Assembly: GCA_965209065.1 (NCBI GenBank)
Contig: OZ242373.1
Location: 558,001 to 622,000 of the forward strand
Length of the DNA stretch: 64,000 nucleotides
Direction: 5' to 3'
Source of the DNA: CBDBUR01 sp965209065
GTDB taxonomy: Bacteria > Pseudomonadota > Alphaproteobacteria > JAPOUT01 > G958296285
Under the pieces are notes generated by a model. That model was not told the DNA's origin. It saw only the letters and a list, made by a program, of their open reading frames with translations, and searched no databases. Each line of letters opens with the position of its first letter. Position 1 is the first letter of the stretch. Below, piece after piece: positions 25,609 to 34,116 of this stretch. The translations under genes and the position numbers were made by a program.

Positions 25609-27057
25609 ATGGCAGGCATAGTTGCCTTTGGTGCTTACATTCCGCGCTTGCGTTTAGAGCGCGCGGCGGCGGTGAAACAGATGGCGTGGCTCGCGCCCAA
25701 TCTTGCGGGCAAGGCGCGCGGCACTCGTAGTATGGCGAACTGGGACGAGGACGCGCTCACGATGGCGGTCGAGGCTTGTCGCGATGTGCTCGGCGAAGAC
25801 GACAACCGCGATTATGTCGATGCCCTTTATCTCGCGAGCACGACCCTGCCTTTCGCCGATAGGCAAAACGCTACGCTTGTCGCCGAGGCTTTAACCTTAA
25901 AAGAGAATTTGATAGCGATGGATATTGCCAACTCTCAGCGCGCGGGTAGCTCTGCCTTGATTGAGGGTTTGTGTCGCGCTGGCTCGCACAAGCAGAAGGT
26001 TCTGGTGGTGGCGAGCGACAAGCGCAAAACGCGCGCGGCGAGTCCTCAAGAGCTAGACTTTGGCGATGGCGCCGCCGCGCTTTTACTCGGTGCAGATGAT
26101 GGTGTCGCGAAGTTTTTAGGCAGCCATACGCTGAACCGCGACTTTGTCGATCACTTTCGCGGCGAGGGCGAGGAGTTCGATTACAACTGGGAGGAGCGTT
26201 GGATTCGCGATGAGGGTTTGGCAAAGTTAGTTCCTGCGGCGGTGAAGGGCGTTTTAGAAAAAACCAACACGGCGGCGGCGGACATCAAGCATTTCGTTTT
26301 CCCGACAACGATAAGCAGTGCCTATCGTTCGATTACCGGAGCGTGTGGTTTAAGTGCTGAAAGCTTGGTGAGTCCTCTGCGCGATGAGATGGGCGAGGCT
26401 GGCACCGCGCATGCCTTATTGATGTTGGCGCATACATTAGAGAAGGCTCAAGCGGGCGAGAAGATATTACTGGTTCAATTTGGTTCGGGTTGTTCGGCTC
26501 TGTTGTTTGAGGCGACCGGTGCTGCGCCCAGTCATAAGGGTTCGGGTGTGAGCGGGCACTTGTCTGCGGGCGTGAGCGAGAGTAATTATATGAAGTTTTT
26601 AGTTTTCAACGGGCTTGTGGAGTGGGACAAGGGCATGCGCGCCGAGCAAGACAAGAAGACGGCACTAACGACTTTATACCGCAATCGCGGGATGATTTTG
26701 GGTTTGGTTGGGGGTCGTTGCACGAAGACGGGGACGATACAATTTCCGATGTCGCGCATATCGGTTAATCCGCAAGAGCCTGCGGTGGATACTCAGGAGC
26801 CTTACAAGTTTGCCGAGCGCCGCGCGAATATATTGAGTTGGTCGGCTGATTATTTAAGTTTCGGCATATCGCCGCCCAATCACTACGGGATGATGGTGTT
26901 CGGCGAGGGCGGTCGCATTATGCTTGATATTACCGATGTGAGTGTGGGCGAAGTAGAAACGGGAATGGAGATGAGGATGGTCTTTCGTGTGAAGGACAAG
27001 GATTCTCAGCGAGGTTTCACGCGTTATTTTTGGAAAGCGGTCCCTGTCAGAAACTAG
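25609..27057 (+). CDS. Degenerate KAS III/HMG-CoA synthase-like protein with OB-fold C-terminal domain
   Basis: A 482-residue protein with an N-terminal thiolase-like fold (about residues 1-310) of the HMG-CoA synthase/KAS III type and a C-terminal DUF35-like OB-fold domain. The fold is clear (GIVAFGAYIPRLRL start, DFGDGAAALLLG motif at 150-161). The catalytic positions are not: the nucleophile region reads DIANSQRAGSSAL, with Gln110 where Cys is expected. By my alignment the His and Asn sites are also replaced (FPTTIS, GEAGT). The zinc ribbon before the OB fold keeps one Cys (GGRCTKTG). Classical condensation is therefore unlikely; decarboxylation, binding or a scaffold role are possible. 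GGAGGAG lies ahead of the ATG. Confidence 0.82.
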   Translation: MAGIVAFGAYIPRLRLERAAAVKQMAWLAPNLAGKARGTRSMANWDEDALTMAVEACRDVLGEDDNRDYVDALYLASTTLPFADRQNATLVAEALTLKENLIAMDIANSQRAGSSALIEGLCRAGSHKQKVLVVASDKRKTRAASPQELDFGDGAAALLLGADDGVAKFLGSHTLNRDFVDHFRGEGEEFDYNWEERWIRDEGLAKLVPAAVKGVLEKTNTAAADIKHFVFPTTISSAYRSITGACGLSAESLVSPLRDEMGEAGTAHALLMLAHTLEKAQAGEKILLVQFGSGCSALLFEATGAAPSHKGSGVSGHLSAGVSESNYMKFLVFNGLVEWDKGMRAEQDKKTALTTLYRNRGMILGLVGGRCTKTGTIQFPMSRISVNPQEPAVDTQEPYKFAERRANILSWSADYLSFGISPPNHYGMMVFGEGGRIMLDITDVSVGEVETGMEMRMVFRVKDKDSQRGFTRYFWKAVPVRN

Positions 27058-27165
27058 GGGCTAACTCTCATAAAGGGTCTTAGCTAGACAAGAAGAAAAG
27101 TCTATAGAATCAATAAATTTTTGATAGAGTGTAAAGAATACAACGAATCATAGCGGAGAGAAATA

Positions 27166-27192
27166 ATGCCCAAGGTAGAAATATCATATTAG
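27166..27192 (+). CDS. Eight-codon minicistron upstream of the restriction gene
   Basis: ATG at 27166 with GGAGAG at a good distance encodes MPKVEISY and stops at a TAG (27190-27192). It is in the same frame as the following restriction endonuclease, whose ATG is five codons further on and has no clear ribosome binding site. It may be a leader that allows low-level reinitiation, or the mutated start of a longer gene. Translation is not proven. Confidence 0.4.
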   Translation: MPKVEISY

Positions 27193-27207
27193 TGGTGTTT
27201 TTGTAAA

Positions 27208-28056
27208 ATGAACTCAAATTCATATATAGATTTTATAGAAAGGCTAAAATTATTCACTTCAAAGCATCCAGAGTTAATAACAATAACCTTAAGCAATATT
27301 TTTACAACTAGATTGATTGGTAATAAAACCCATGGTGATTTAGCAGAAATCGCAATAGCTGAATTTATTAATCAATATATTTACGATTTTAAGTCTATCC
27401 ACGTGGGAAAAGATTTATACAGAGCTAAAAGTCAGGAAGAAGACATAAAAATTATAAATGAAATAACAAAAGATGAATTTCCAGTTAGTTTGAAAGCCTA
27501 CGGAGTTGGACCGCTTCAATTGTCCACAGATAAAAATTTTCAAATGTTTCCTTTGTTAAAAAAATGTGGGCGCCGTATCAAAGAGAAAAAACAGATTAGA
27601 GAAATTTTTTCAAATCCAGTGTTTTCAAAATTTTCAGATATTAATGTTTTGCCTTTAATTTATAATGAAAAAGAAAAGCGATGTAACATTCTTATTTTTA
27701 ATTACGCAAAGGCAAAGAAAAATACGTCGAGAATAGAATATGAAGCAGAGGGAAGGGGCAGAAAACACCCTGTGTATAAATTTTATGATAAAGACGATGT
27801 CTACATTTGTGAGGTGCGTTATGGCGATGCCGCGGCAAATGCTCTTCAAAGAGGGTTCTGGACTCATACAAAAAAGGGGGCTAATTATTTTGACAGTGTT
27901 ACGAATGGGTGGATAGATTATTCTCACAATGAAGTTTTAGTTCAGCTATTTTCCCATATTTTGGTATCATCAAAAGAAGGGCATCAAAAGGCACTTAAAA
28001 AAATAAAAGAAGATATATCACGCTTAAAAAATAATTTAGGAGTTCGGGGGCAATGA
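27208..28056 (+). CDS. Putative type II restriction endonuclease
   Basis: A 282-residue protein of low GC content, adjacent to and overlapping (ATGA) an adenine-type DNA methyltransferase gene. This placement is the main reason to call it the partner endonuclease. The sequence allows a PD-(D/E)xK-type site: Glu47 in GDLAEIAIAEF, Asp79 in EEDIKI, and SLK (94-96) after a short gap in FPVSLKAYG. I do not recognise the specificity. The ATG at 27208 has only a weak ribosome binding site, whereas the upstream minicistron has a good one. Base composition differs clearly from the flanking genes, which suggests horizontal transfer. Confidence 0.72.
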   Translation: MNSNSYIDFIERLKLFTSKHPELITITLSNIFTTRLIGNKTHGDLAEIAIAEFINQYIYDFKSIHVGKDLYRAKSQEEDIKIINEITKDEFPVSLKAYGVGPLQLSTDKNFQMFPLLKKCGRRIKEKKQIREIFSNPVFSKFSDINVLPLIYNEKEKRCNILIFNYAKAKKNTSRIEYEAEGRGRKHPVYKFYDKDDVYICEVRYGDAAANALQRGFWTHTKKGANYFDSVTNGWIDYSHNEVLVQLFSHILVSSKEGHQKALKKIKEDISRLKNNLGVRGQ

Positions 28057-29186
28057 TCAAACAACAAATGCTTTTCAAAACAGAATGTGATTTTGATTTA
28101 AATACACAGAGCATAAAATATACTGGCTCAAAAATGAAAATGCTAAAGTGGATTCTAAATTTGGCGCATACGGTTGATATTAAATTAGTATTAGATGGTT
28201 TCTCGGGAACTACACGTGTTTCTCAAGCATTCGCAAGAAATGGTCTGCAGGTTATCAGTAATGATATTGCTATATGGTCAAAAATTTTTGCTCAATGTTA
28301 CTTAATGAATAAAAAACCGCGCAATCATTATAAGAAGTTAATAGATCATTTGAATACTCTTCCCTCTCAAGAGGGGTGGTTTTCTGAATACTATGGAGGG
28401 TTTGCAAGCAGTGATAATAATGGGTCAAGTAATAGCTGTAAAAAACCTTGGCAATATCACAATACAAAAAAATTAGATGCTATTCGTGAAGAAATTGACA
28501 ATTTAAATCTTGATGATATTGACAAAGCTGTTGCCTTAACAAGTTTAATTTTGGCTTTGGATAAGGTAGATAATACTTTAGGACATTATGTTTCTTATCT
28601 TAAGAATTGGTCTCCACGCTCTTATCAGACGATGCATTTAGAAGTGCCTAACTTAATTCCAAATGAGCAGGAGCACAAAGTTTTGAGTGATGATATATTC
28701 AACATCGTTAACCAATCATGTGTTGATTTAGCATACTTTGATCCTCCTTATGGTTCCAATAATGAGAAAATGCCACCTTCAAGAGTGCGCTATTCTGCCT
28801 ATTATCATATTTGGAAAACTATTTGCTTAAATGATAAACCAGAGTTGTTTGGCAAAGCTAATAGAAGAAAAGATAGTTCTGATGTCGTTTCCCCCTCTGT
28901 ATTTGAATCATTTAAAAAATCTTCTTCAGGGAAATTTATTGCCCTTGAAGCAATTGAAAAACTTATCAAAGAGACACAAGCTAATTTCATTCTTTTGTCT
29001 TATAGTTCTGGCGGAAGGGCAACAGCAGGAGAACTAAGGGATATTCTAAATCATAACGGAAAAATAAAAAAATATATGGAAGTAGACTATAAAAAAAATG
29101 TCATGGCAGATATGAAATGGACAAATAATTGGGTGAGCAATTTGCAAGCACCGCATAAGGAATTTCTTTTTTTACTAGAAAAATAA
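28053..29186 (+). CDS. DNA adenine methyltransferase (D12 class)
   Basis: A 377-residue N6-adenine DNA methyltransferase of the D12/Dam-like class, which protects host DNA from the neighbouring endonuclease. The AdoMet-binding motif is FSGTTR (residues 50-55), preceded by the family-typical KYTGSK at 22-27. The catalytic motif is DPPYG (230-234). The target recognition region probably lies between them. Its ATG overlaps the endonuclease stop by four bases, so endonuclease synthesis precedes and couples to that of the methylase. The AT-rich composition matches its partner and differs from rpsL downstream. The recognition sequence cannot be read from the protein. Confidence 0.9.
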   Translation: MIKQQMLFKTECDFDLNTQSIKYTGSKMKMLKWILNLAHTVDIKLVLDGFSGTTRVSQAFARNGLQVISNDIAIWSKIFAQCYLMNKKPRNHYKKLIDHLNTLPSQEGWFSEYYGGFASSDNNGSSNSCKKPWQYHNTKKLDAIREEIDNLNLDDIDKAVALTSLILALDKVDNTLGHYVSYLKNWSPRSYQTMHLEVPNLIPNEQEHKVLSDDIFNIVNQSCVDLAYFDPPYGSNNEKMPPSRVRYSAYYHIWKTICLNDKPELFGKANRRKDSSDVVSPSVFESFKKSSSGKFIALEAIEKLIKETQANFILLSYSSGGRATAGELRDILNHNGKIKKYMEVDYKKNVMADMKWTNNWVSNLQAPHKEFLFLLEK

Positions 29187-29251
29187 GAGTGGGTGAGGTA
29201 AATCTAGGCATTTTTTTGGCTGGCATCGCATATAATTCCCCATAAAGAGGC

Positions 29252-29280
29252 TTGACTTTATTGTCAAAAATCACTATTTT
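29252..29280 (+). promoter_or_regulatory. Promoter of the str operon
   Basis: TTGACT (29252-29257), a spacer of exactly 17 nt, then TATTTT (29275-29280). It lies about 180 nt before rpsL, leaving a long leader. A perfect TATAAT at 29231-29236, without a convincing -35, could be an alternative. Confidence 0.55.
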
Positions 29281-29291
29281 GAGGGGAATCT

Positions 29292-29419
29292 CTTAAAGAG
29301 GTAGGCGGTGGGTCGAGCGCGCGAAAGCGCTGATGCTCAAACGCTATCTCCTTTAAGGGCAAACGATAAAACCGATTTAGCAGTCTAAAGCTCTTACCCT
29401 CGCATGACATTTGGGTAAG
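29292..29419 (+). ncRNA. Candidate structured 5' leader of the rpsL-rpsG-fusA operon
   Basis: The leader can fold. CTTAAAGAGGTAG (29292-29304) pairs with CTATCTCCTTTAAG (29344-29357) with one bulge. This encloses the hairpin GAGC-GCGC-GAAA-GCGC-GCTC (29315-29338), which has a GNRA loop and a 4-nt bulge. Further on, CTTACCC (29393-29399) pairs with GGGTAAG (29413-29419), followed by GTTTTG, and may be an attenuator. Leader autoregulation is common for ribosomal protein operons, but I do not recognise this fold as a known class. Confidence 0.5.
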
Positions 29420-29459
29420 GTTTTGCCTGTTATCTTTTATGCTTATTTGAAGGATTAAG

Positions 29460-29831
29460 ATGCCAACGATAAATCAGTTGATAAGGAAGCCGCGGCGGCG
29501 TCCTATGAAGCGCAGCAAAATTCCTGCGCTCCAGCGTTGTCCTCAGCGGCGCGGAGTCTGCACGCGGGTTTATACCACGACACCGAAAAAGCCGAACTCG
29601 GCTTTGCGCAAGGTTGCGCGCGTGAGGCTCACCAACGGCTTCGAGGTTACAAGCTATATCCCCGGCGAGGGGCATAATTTACAAGAGCATTCGGTTGTGC
29701 TTATTCGCGGCGGTCGCGTGAAGGATTTGCCGGGCGTGCGTTATCATACCATTCGCGGAACGCTCGACACGCAAGGGGTCAAAGATAGAAAGCAGCGCCG
29801 TTCGAAATATGGCGCGAAGCGTCCGAAATAG
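29460..29831 (+). CDS. rpsL: Ribosomal protein S12
   Basis: A 123-residue protein of the 30S decoding centre. The conserved TPKKPNSALRK and PGVRYHTIRG segments are present; they hold the two lysines that mutate to streptomycin resistance (both wild type here). First gene of the str operon, preceded by a long, possibly structured leader. AAGGA sits ahead of the ATG, and rpsG follows after 9 nt. Confidence 0.98.
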   Translation: MPTINQLIRKPRRRPMKRSKIPALQRCPQRRGVCTRVYTTTPKKPNSALRKVARVRLTNGFEVTSYIPGEGHNLQEHSVVLIRGGRVKDLPGVRYHTIRGTLDTQGVKDRKQRRSKYGAKRPK

Positions 29832-29840
29832 GTATTCATC

Positions 29841-30311
29841 ATGGCACGAAGACGCAGACCCCAGAAGCTACCCGTATTACCTGACGCTCAGTATGGCGAC
29901 CCGGTGATTACAAAATTTATGAACTGCTTAATGCTGGACGGGCGCAAGTCGGTTGCCGAGCGTATCGTCTATGGTGCTTTCGACAAGATGAAAGATAAGA
30001 AGGGGGAAGCGCCCAACATTTTATTTCACCGGGTGTTAGAGAATGTTCGTCCTTTAGCGGAGGTGCGTTCGCGCCGTGTTGGTGGTGCGACCTATCAGGT
30101 GCCGGTGGAGGTGCGACCTGAGCGCGCGCGTGCGCTGGCGATTAACTGGATTATTGCTGCCGCGCGCAATAGAAACGAAACCACGATGACCCAAAAGCTG
30201 GCGGGCGAACTGCTAGACGCGTTAGACAATCGTGGCAATGCAATGAAGAAGCGTGAAGACACGCATAAGATGGCAGAGGCTAATCGTGCTTTTGCGCATT
30301 ATCGTTGGTAG
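29841..30311 (+). CDS. rpsG: Ribosomal protein S7
   Basis: A 156-residue primary 16S rRNA-binding protein of the 30S head. The start MARRRRPQKLPVLPD and the central GGATYQVPVEVRPERARALA motif are typical. In E. coli S7 represses the str operon, so it is a candidate effector for the leader seen upstream (inference). It lies 9 nt after rpsL and 9 nt before fusA. Confidence 0.98.
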   Translation: MARRRRPQKLPVLPDAQYGDPVITKFMNCLMLDGRKSVAERIVYGAFDKMKDKKGEAPNILFHRVLENVRPLAEVRSRRVGGATYQVPVEVRPERARALAINWIIAAARNRNETTMTQKLAGELLDALDNRGNAMKKREDTHKMAEANRAFAHYRW

Positions 30312-30320
30312 GGGGAGAGA

Positions 30321-32399
30321 GTGGCTCGGACGAAACAACTAGGTGATTACCGCAACATAGGCATTATGGCTCACATTGATGCGGGCAAGACGACAACGAC
30401 CGAGCGTATTTTATATTACACCGGCATCACGCACAAGATTGGCGAGGTGCATGAGGGTGCCGCTACGATGGACTGGATGGAACAAGAGCAAGAGCGTGGC
30501 ATCACTATCACGAGTGCTGCGACCACATGTTTTTGGAAAGACAAGCGCATCAACATTATTGACACACCCGGCCATGTAGATTTCACAATTGAGGTGGAGC
30601 GTTCTCTGCGTGTGCTAGATGGCGCGGTGGCGGTGTTTGACTCGGTCGCGGGTGTGGAGCCGCAATCGGAGACGGTCTGGCGTCAAGCGGATAGGTATAA
30701 GGTGCCGCGCATTTGTTTTGCCAATAAGATGGACAGAATGGGCGCGGATTTTTTTCGCACGGTTGATATGATTATTGAGCGTCTTGCGGCAAAGCCTCTT
30801 GTGTTGCAGTTGCCTATTGGCTCTGAGGATAGGTTTGAGGGCATTGTTGATTTGGTTTTAATGAAAGAAATTGTTTGGAAAGACGAAACGCTCGGTGCGG
30901 AGTTTGTTATTCAAGATATTCGCGCTGACCTCAAGGGGCAAGCGGACGAGTGGCGTTCCAAGCTGGTGGAGACCGCGGTCGAGCAAAATGACGATGTTAT
31001 GGAAGCCTACCTTGACGGCAAAGAGCCGACTGAGGAGCAGCTCAAGGCTTGTATCCGCAAGGGTGCGATAGCGCAGGATTTCACGCCGGTTTTGACCGGC
31101 TCGGCTTTTAAGAACAAGGGGGTTCAGCCTCTTTTAGATGCGGTGATAGATTACTTGCCCTCGCCGTTAGATGTGCCTGCGGTCGAAGGCATTGACCCCA
31201 AGGACGAGGAGACCGCGCTCTCGCGCAAGGCAGGTGATGATGAGCCGCTTTCTATTTTGGCTTTTAAGATAATGAACGACCCTTTTGTTGGCTCGCTTAC
31301 TTTTGTGCGTATTTATTCGGGCAAGATGGAGACGGGTGTGACTCTCACCAACCCCATCAAAGACAGCAAAGAGCGTATTGGCAGAATGCTTTTGATGCAT
31401 GCCAACTCGCGCGAGGATATTAAAGAGGCTTATGCTGGTGATATTGTTGCACTCGCGGGCTTAAAGGACACGACAACTGGCGATACTCTTTGTGATATTG
31501 CTCATCCGATTATTCTAGAGCGAATGGATTTCCCCGACCCTGTTATGGAAGTTGCGGTCGAGCCGAAGACGCGCACCGACCAAGAGAAGCTAGGTTTAGC
31601 TTTGAAGCGGTTAGCGCAAGAAGACCCGTCCTTTCGTGTGTCGAGCGATACGGAATCGGGACAAACGGTTATCAAAGGCATGGGGGAATTGCATTTGGAA
31701 GTCATTGTCGATAGATTACAGCGCGAGTTCAAGGTTGATGCGAGTGTTGGACCGCCTCAAGTTGCTTACCGCGAGGCGATAACGCAAAAGGCGGAGATAG
31801 ACTACACGCACAAAAAGCAAACGGGTGGTGCGGGACAATTCGCGCGGCTTAAAATCATCGTTGAGCCGTGCGAGCGCGGCGAAGGTTTTGTTTTTGACAA
31901 TAAAATCACTGGTGGCGCTATTCCAAAAGAATATATTCCCGGTGTAGAGAAGGGCATTAACTCTGTGCGCGATATGGGTGTGCTTGCCGGTTTCCCGATG
32001 ACCGACTTTAAGGTTTCACTGGTCGATGGTGCTTATCACGATGTTGATTCAAGTGTGATGGCGTTTGAGCTTGCCGCGCGCTCTGCCTTCAAAGAGGTTG
32101 CGCCGAAGGCGGGCTTGAAACTGCTAGAGCCTATTATGAAAGTGGAGGTGGTAACGCCTGAGGATTATATGGGCGATGTCATTGGTGATTTGAATTCAAG
32201 GCGCGGGCAGGTGAATGAAACCACTGCGCGTAGCAACCTTCAAGTTATCACGGCACTCGTGCCGCTTTCTTCTATGTTTGGTTATGTGAATACCTTGCGC
32301 TCTATGTCGCAAGGCAGGGCGCAATACACAATGCACTTCGACCACTACGCCCCAACCCCTAACAATATCTCGCAAGAAATTTTAGCAAAGAGCGCATAA
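30321..32399 (+). CDS. fusA: Elongation factor G
   Basis: A 692-residue translational GTPase that drives tRNA-mRNA translocation and, with RRF, ribosome recycling. The GTPase motifs are all present: AHIDAGKTT near residue 17, DTPGHVDFT, and NKMDRMGADFF. The four C-terminal domains have the normal length. The start codon is GTG at 30321, with GGGGGAGAGA upstream. rpsJ begins on its last base, so no tuf gene follows, unlike the usual rpsL-rpsG-fusA-tuf order. Confidence 0.98.
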   Translation: MARTKQLGDYRNIGIMAHIDAGKTTTTERILYYTGITHKIGEVHEGAATMDWMEQEQERGITITSAATTCFWKDKRINIIDTPGHVDFTIEVERSLRVLDGAVAVFDSVAGVEPQSETVWRQADRYKVPRICFANKMDRMGADFFRTVDMIIERLAAKPLVLQLPIGSEDRFEGIVDLVLMKEIVWKDETLGAEFVIQDIRADLKGQADEWRSKLVETAVEQNDDVMEAYLDGKEPTEEQLKACIRKGAIAQDFTPVLTGSAFKNKGVQPLLDAVIDYLPSPLDVPAVEGIDPKDEETALSRKAGDDEPLSILAFKIMNDPFVGSLTFVRIYSGKMETGVTLTNPIKDSKERIGRMLLMHANSREDIKEAYAGDIVALAGLKDTTTGDTLCDIAHPIILERMDFPDPVMEVAVEPKTRTDQEKLGLALKRLAQEDPSFRVSSDTESGQTVIKGMGELHLEVIVDRLQREFKVDASVGPPQVAYREAITQKAEIDYTHKKQTGGAGQFARLKIIVEPCERGEGFVFDNKITGGAIPKEYIPGVEKGINSVRDMGVLAGFPMTDFKVSLVDGAYHDVDSSVMAFELAARSAFKEVAPKAGLKLLEPIMKVEVVTPEDYMGDVIGDLNSRRGQVNETTARSNLQVITALVPLSSMFGYVNTLRSMSQGRAQYTMHFDHYAPTPNNISQEILAKSA

Positions 32400-32716
32400 T
32401 GGCACAGATACAAACACAAAATATAAGAATTACCTTAAAGGCTTTTGACTATAAAATTTTAGACAAGTCAGGTGAAGAGATTGTCCATACGGCAGAGCGC
32501 ACCGGTTGTCGTGTGGTTGGACCTGTGCCTATTCCTACGGGCTTCGAAAAATATACCGTGTTGCGCGGACCTAATATAGATAAGAAAAGTCGCGAGCAGT
32601 TTGAAATTCGCACACACAAACGCATTATAGACATCATCGACCCAACACCCCAAACCATTGACGCCTTAGGCAAGCTAGATTTAGCCGCTGGGGTTGAAGT
32701 CAAAATAAAATTATAG
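32399..32716 (+). CDS. rpsJ: Ribosomal protein S10
   Basis: A 105-residue 30S protein, also the NusE transcription antitermination factor. The conserved IRITLKAFDYKILDKS start and GPxPIPT segment are present. It opens the S10 operon. Its ATG overlaps the fusA stop (TAATG), so the str and S10 operons are fused here without a gap or a tuf gene. Confidence 0.98.
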   Translation: MAQIQTQNIRITLKAFDYKILDKSGEEIVHTAERTGCRVVGPVPIPTGFEKYTVLRGPNIDKKSREQFEIRTHKRIIDIIDPTPQTIDALGKLDLAAGVEVKIKL

Positions 32717-32725
32717 GAAAGAACA

Positions 32726-33502
32726 ATGAGAACAGGAATGCTATTAAGAAAAATCGGTATGACTCATCTTTACGCGAAAGATGGTCGCCACCAGTCGGTG
32801 ACGGTTCTCAAAAATGAGGGCTGCCTTGTGCTTGGACATAAGCAAGAGGATAGAGATGGCTACACGGCTGTGTGCATTGGTGCGGGTGTGGCGAAGGTCA
32901 AAAGCCTCGCCAAGCCGCAGCGGGTTTTCTATGAAAAGCTCACGCAAACGCCCAGCCGCAGGATAGCCGAGTTCCGTGTGGATGGAGACTTGCCCGAACA
33001 AGGCAAATCCCTCTCGACCGAGCATTTTGTCAAAGGGCAGTATGTTGATGCCTCTGCTTTTTCTATTGGCAAGGGGTTCGCGGGCGCGATGAAGCGTCAT
33101 AATTTTTCTGGTTTAAGAGCCACGCATGGGGTTTCGATAAGCCATCGCTCGCATGGTTCTACCGGTCAGTGTCAGGACCCGGGCAAGGTGTTCAAGGGCA
33201 AAAAGATGGCGGGACATATGGGTGCGAAAAGAATCACGACACAAAATTTAGAAGTGGTGGAAGTTGATAGCGAGCTTGAGCTTATTTTTATCAAGGGCGC
33301 GGTGCCGGGTGCTAAGGGTGGCTGGGTTGAATTAAAAGATGCGGTTAAACGCGCTCTGCCTAAAGATGCACCTCAGCCTGCTGGTTTTATTGGCGAAGGA
33401 CCTAAGAAAGAAGTGGAGAAAGAAGTGGAGAAAGAAGTTGAAGCAGCTGATGTTAAAGAAGAAGTAGCGCAAGAGGCGGAACAAAAAGAGGAAAAGAAAT
33501 GA
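32726..33502 (+). CDS. rplC: Ribosomal protein L3 with acidic-basic C-terminal tail
   Basis: A 258-residue 50S assembly initiator that binds 23S rRNA near the peptidyl transferase centre. The core (GMTHLYAKDGR start; SHRSHGSTGQCQDPGKVFKGKKMAGHMG loop) is normal. The last 30-odd residues are an added Glu/Lys tail with repeated EVEK units, encoded by a 12-bp tandem repeat. The usual length is near 210, so the tail is extra. rplD starts inside the end of this gene with a 4-nt overlap. Confidence 0.97.
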   Translation: MRTGMLLRKIGMTHLYAKDGRHQSVTVLKNEGCLVLGHKQEDRDGYTAVCIGAGVAKVKSLAKPQRVFYEKLTQTPSRRIAEFRVDGDLPEQGKSLSTEHFVKGQYVDASAFSIGKGFAGAMKRHNFSGLRATHGVSISHRSHGSTGQCQDPGKVFKGKKMAGHMGAKRITTQNLEVVEVDSELELIFIKGAVPGAKGGWVELKDAVKRALPKDAPQPAGFIGEGPKKEVEKEVEKEVEAADVKEEVAQEAEQKEEKK

Positions 33503-34116
33503 AAGTAAAGGTTCAAGCATTAGATTCCAGTGATAAGGGAGAAATAGAGTTGAGTGATTCCATTTTTGGTGTGAAGCCGCGCAAAGATATTTTACAGCGT
33601 ATGGTTGTTAGCCAGTTAGCCACGCGGCGCTCTGGCACACATAAGAGCAAATCGCGCGGAGAGATTGTCGGTTCAACAAAAAAGATTATGCGACAAAAGG
33701 GTTCGGGTGGTGCGCGTCATGGCACGCGCAAAGTGAATATTTTTAGAGGCGGTGGCACGGCGCATGGTCCTCGTCCGCGTGATTATGCCTTTAGTTTGCC
33801 AAAGAAGGTGCGTGCGTTAGCTTTGCGCTCGGCGCTTTCCGACCGCGCTTTAGGTAATAACCTGCTGGTTTTAGAAAAGGCGGAAAGCCTTGACGGCAAA
33901 ACGAAAACCTTAAACGCACAATTAAAGAAGTTAAATTTGGCGAACGCGCTTATTGTTGATGGTTCATTTCAGAAAGAGTTTGCCTTGAGCGCACGCAATA
34001 TCCCTAACATTCATTTACTGCCGAGCGAAGGCTTAAATGTTTATGATATTATTCGTTACGACACGCTGGTTTTAACGCAAGCGGCGGTCGCAAAAATTGA
34101 GGAGCGGCTAAAATGA
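33499..34116 (+). CDS. rplD: Ribosomal protein L4
   Basis: A 205-residue 50S protein lining the exit tunnel; in E. coli it also represses the S10 operon. The tunnel loop region (KIMRQKGSGGARHGTRKVN) and the GGGTAHGPRPRDY motif are present. The start overlaps rplC by four bases and the end overlaps rplW (ATGA). Confidence 0.97.
   Translation: MKVKVQALDSSDKGEIELSDSIFGVKPRKDILQRMVVSQLATRRSGTHKSKSRGEIVGSTKKIMRQKGSGGARHGTRKVNIFRGGGTAHGPRPRDYAFSLPKKVRALALRSALSDRALGNNLLVLEKAESLDGKTKTLNAQLKKLNLANALIVDGSFQKEFALSARNIPNIHLLPSEGLNVYDIIRYDTLVLTQAAVAKIEERLK

Noticed and set aside
27058..27165. Controller (C) protein gene for the restriction-modification system
   Set aside because: No open frame of suitable size or helix-turn-helix lies upstream; only the eight-codon minicistron is found.
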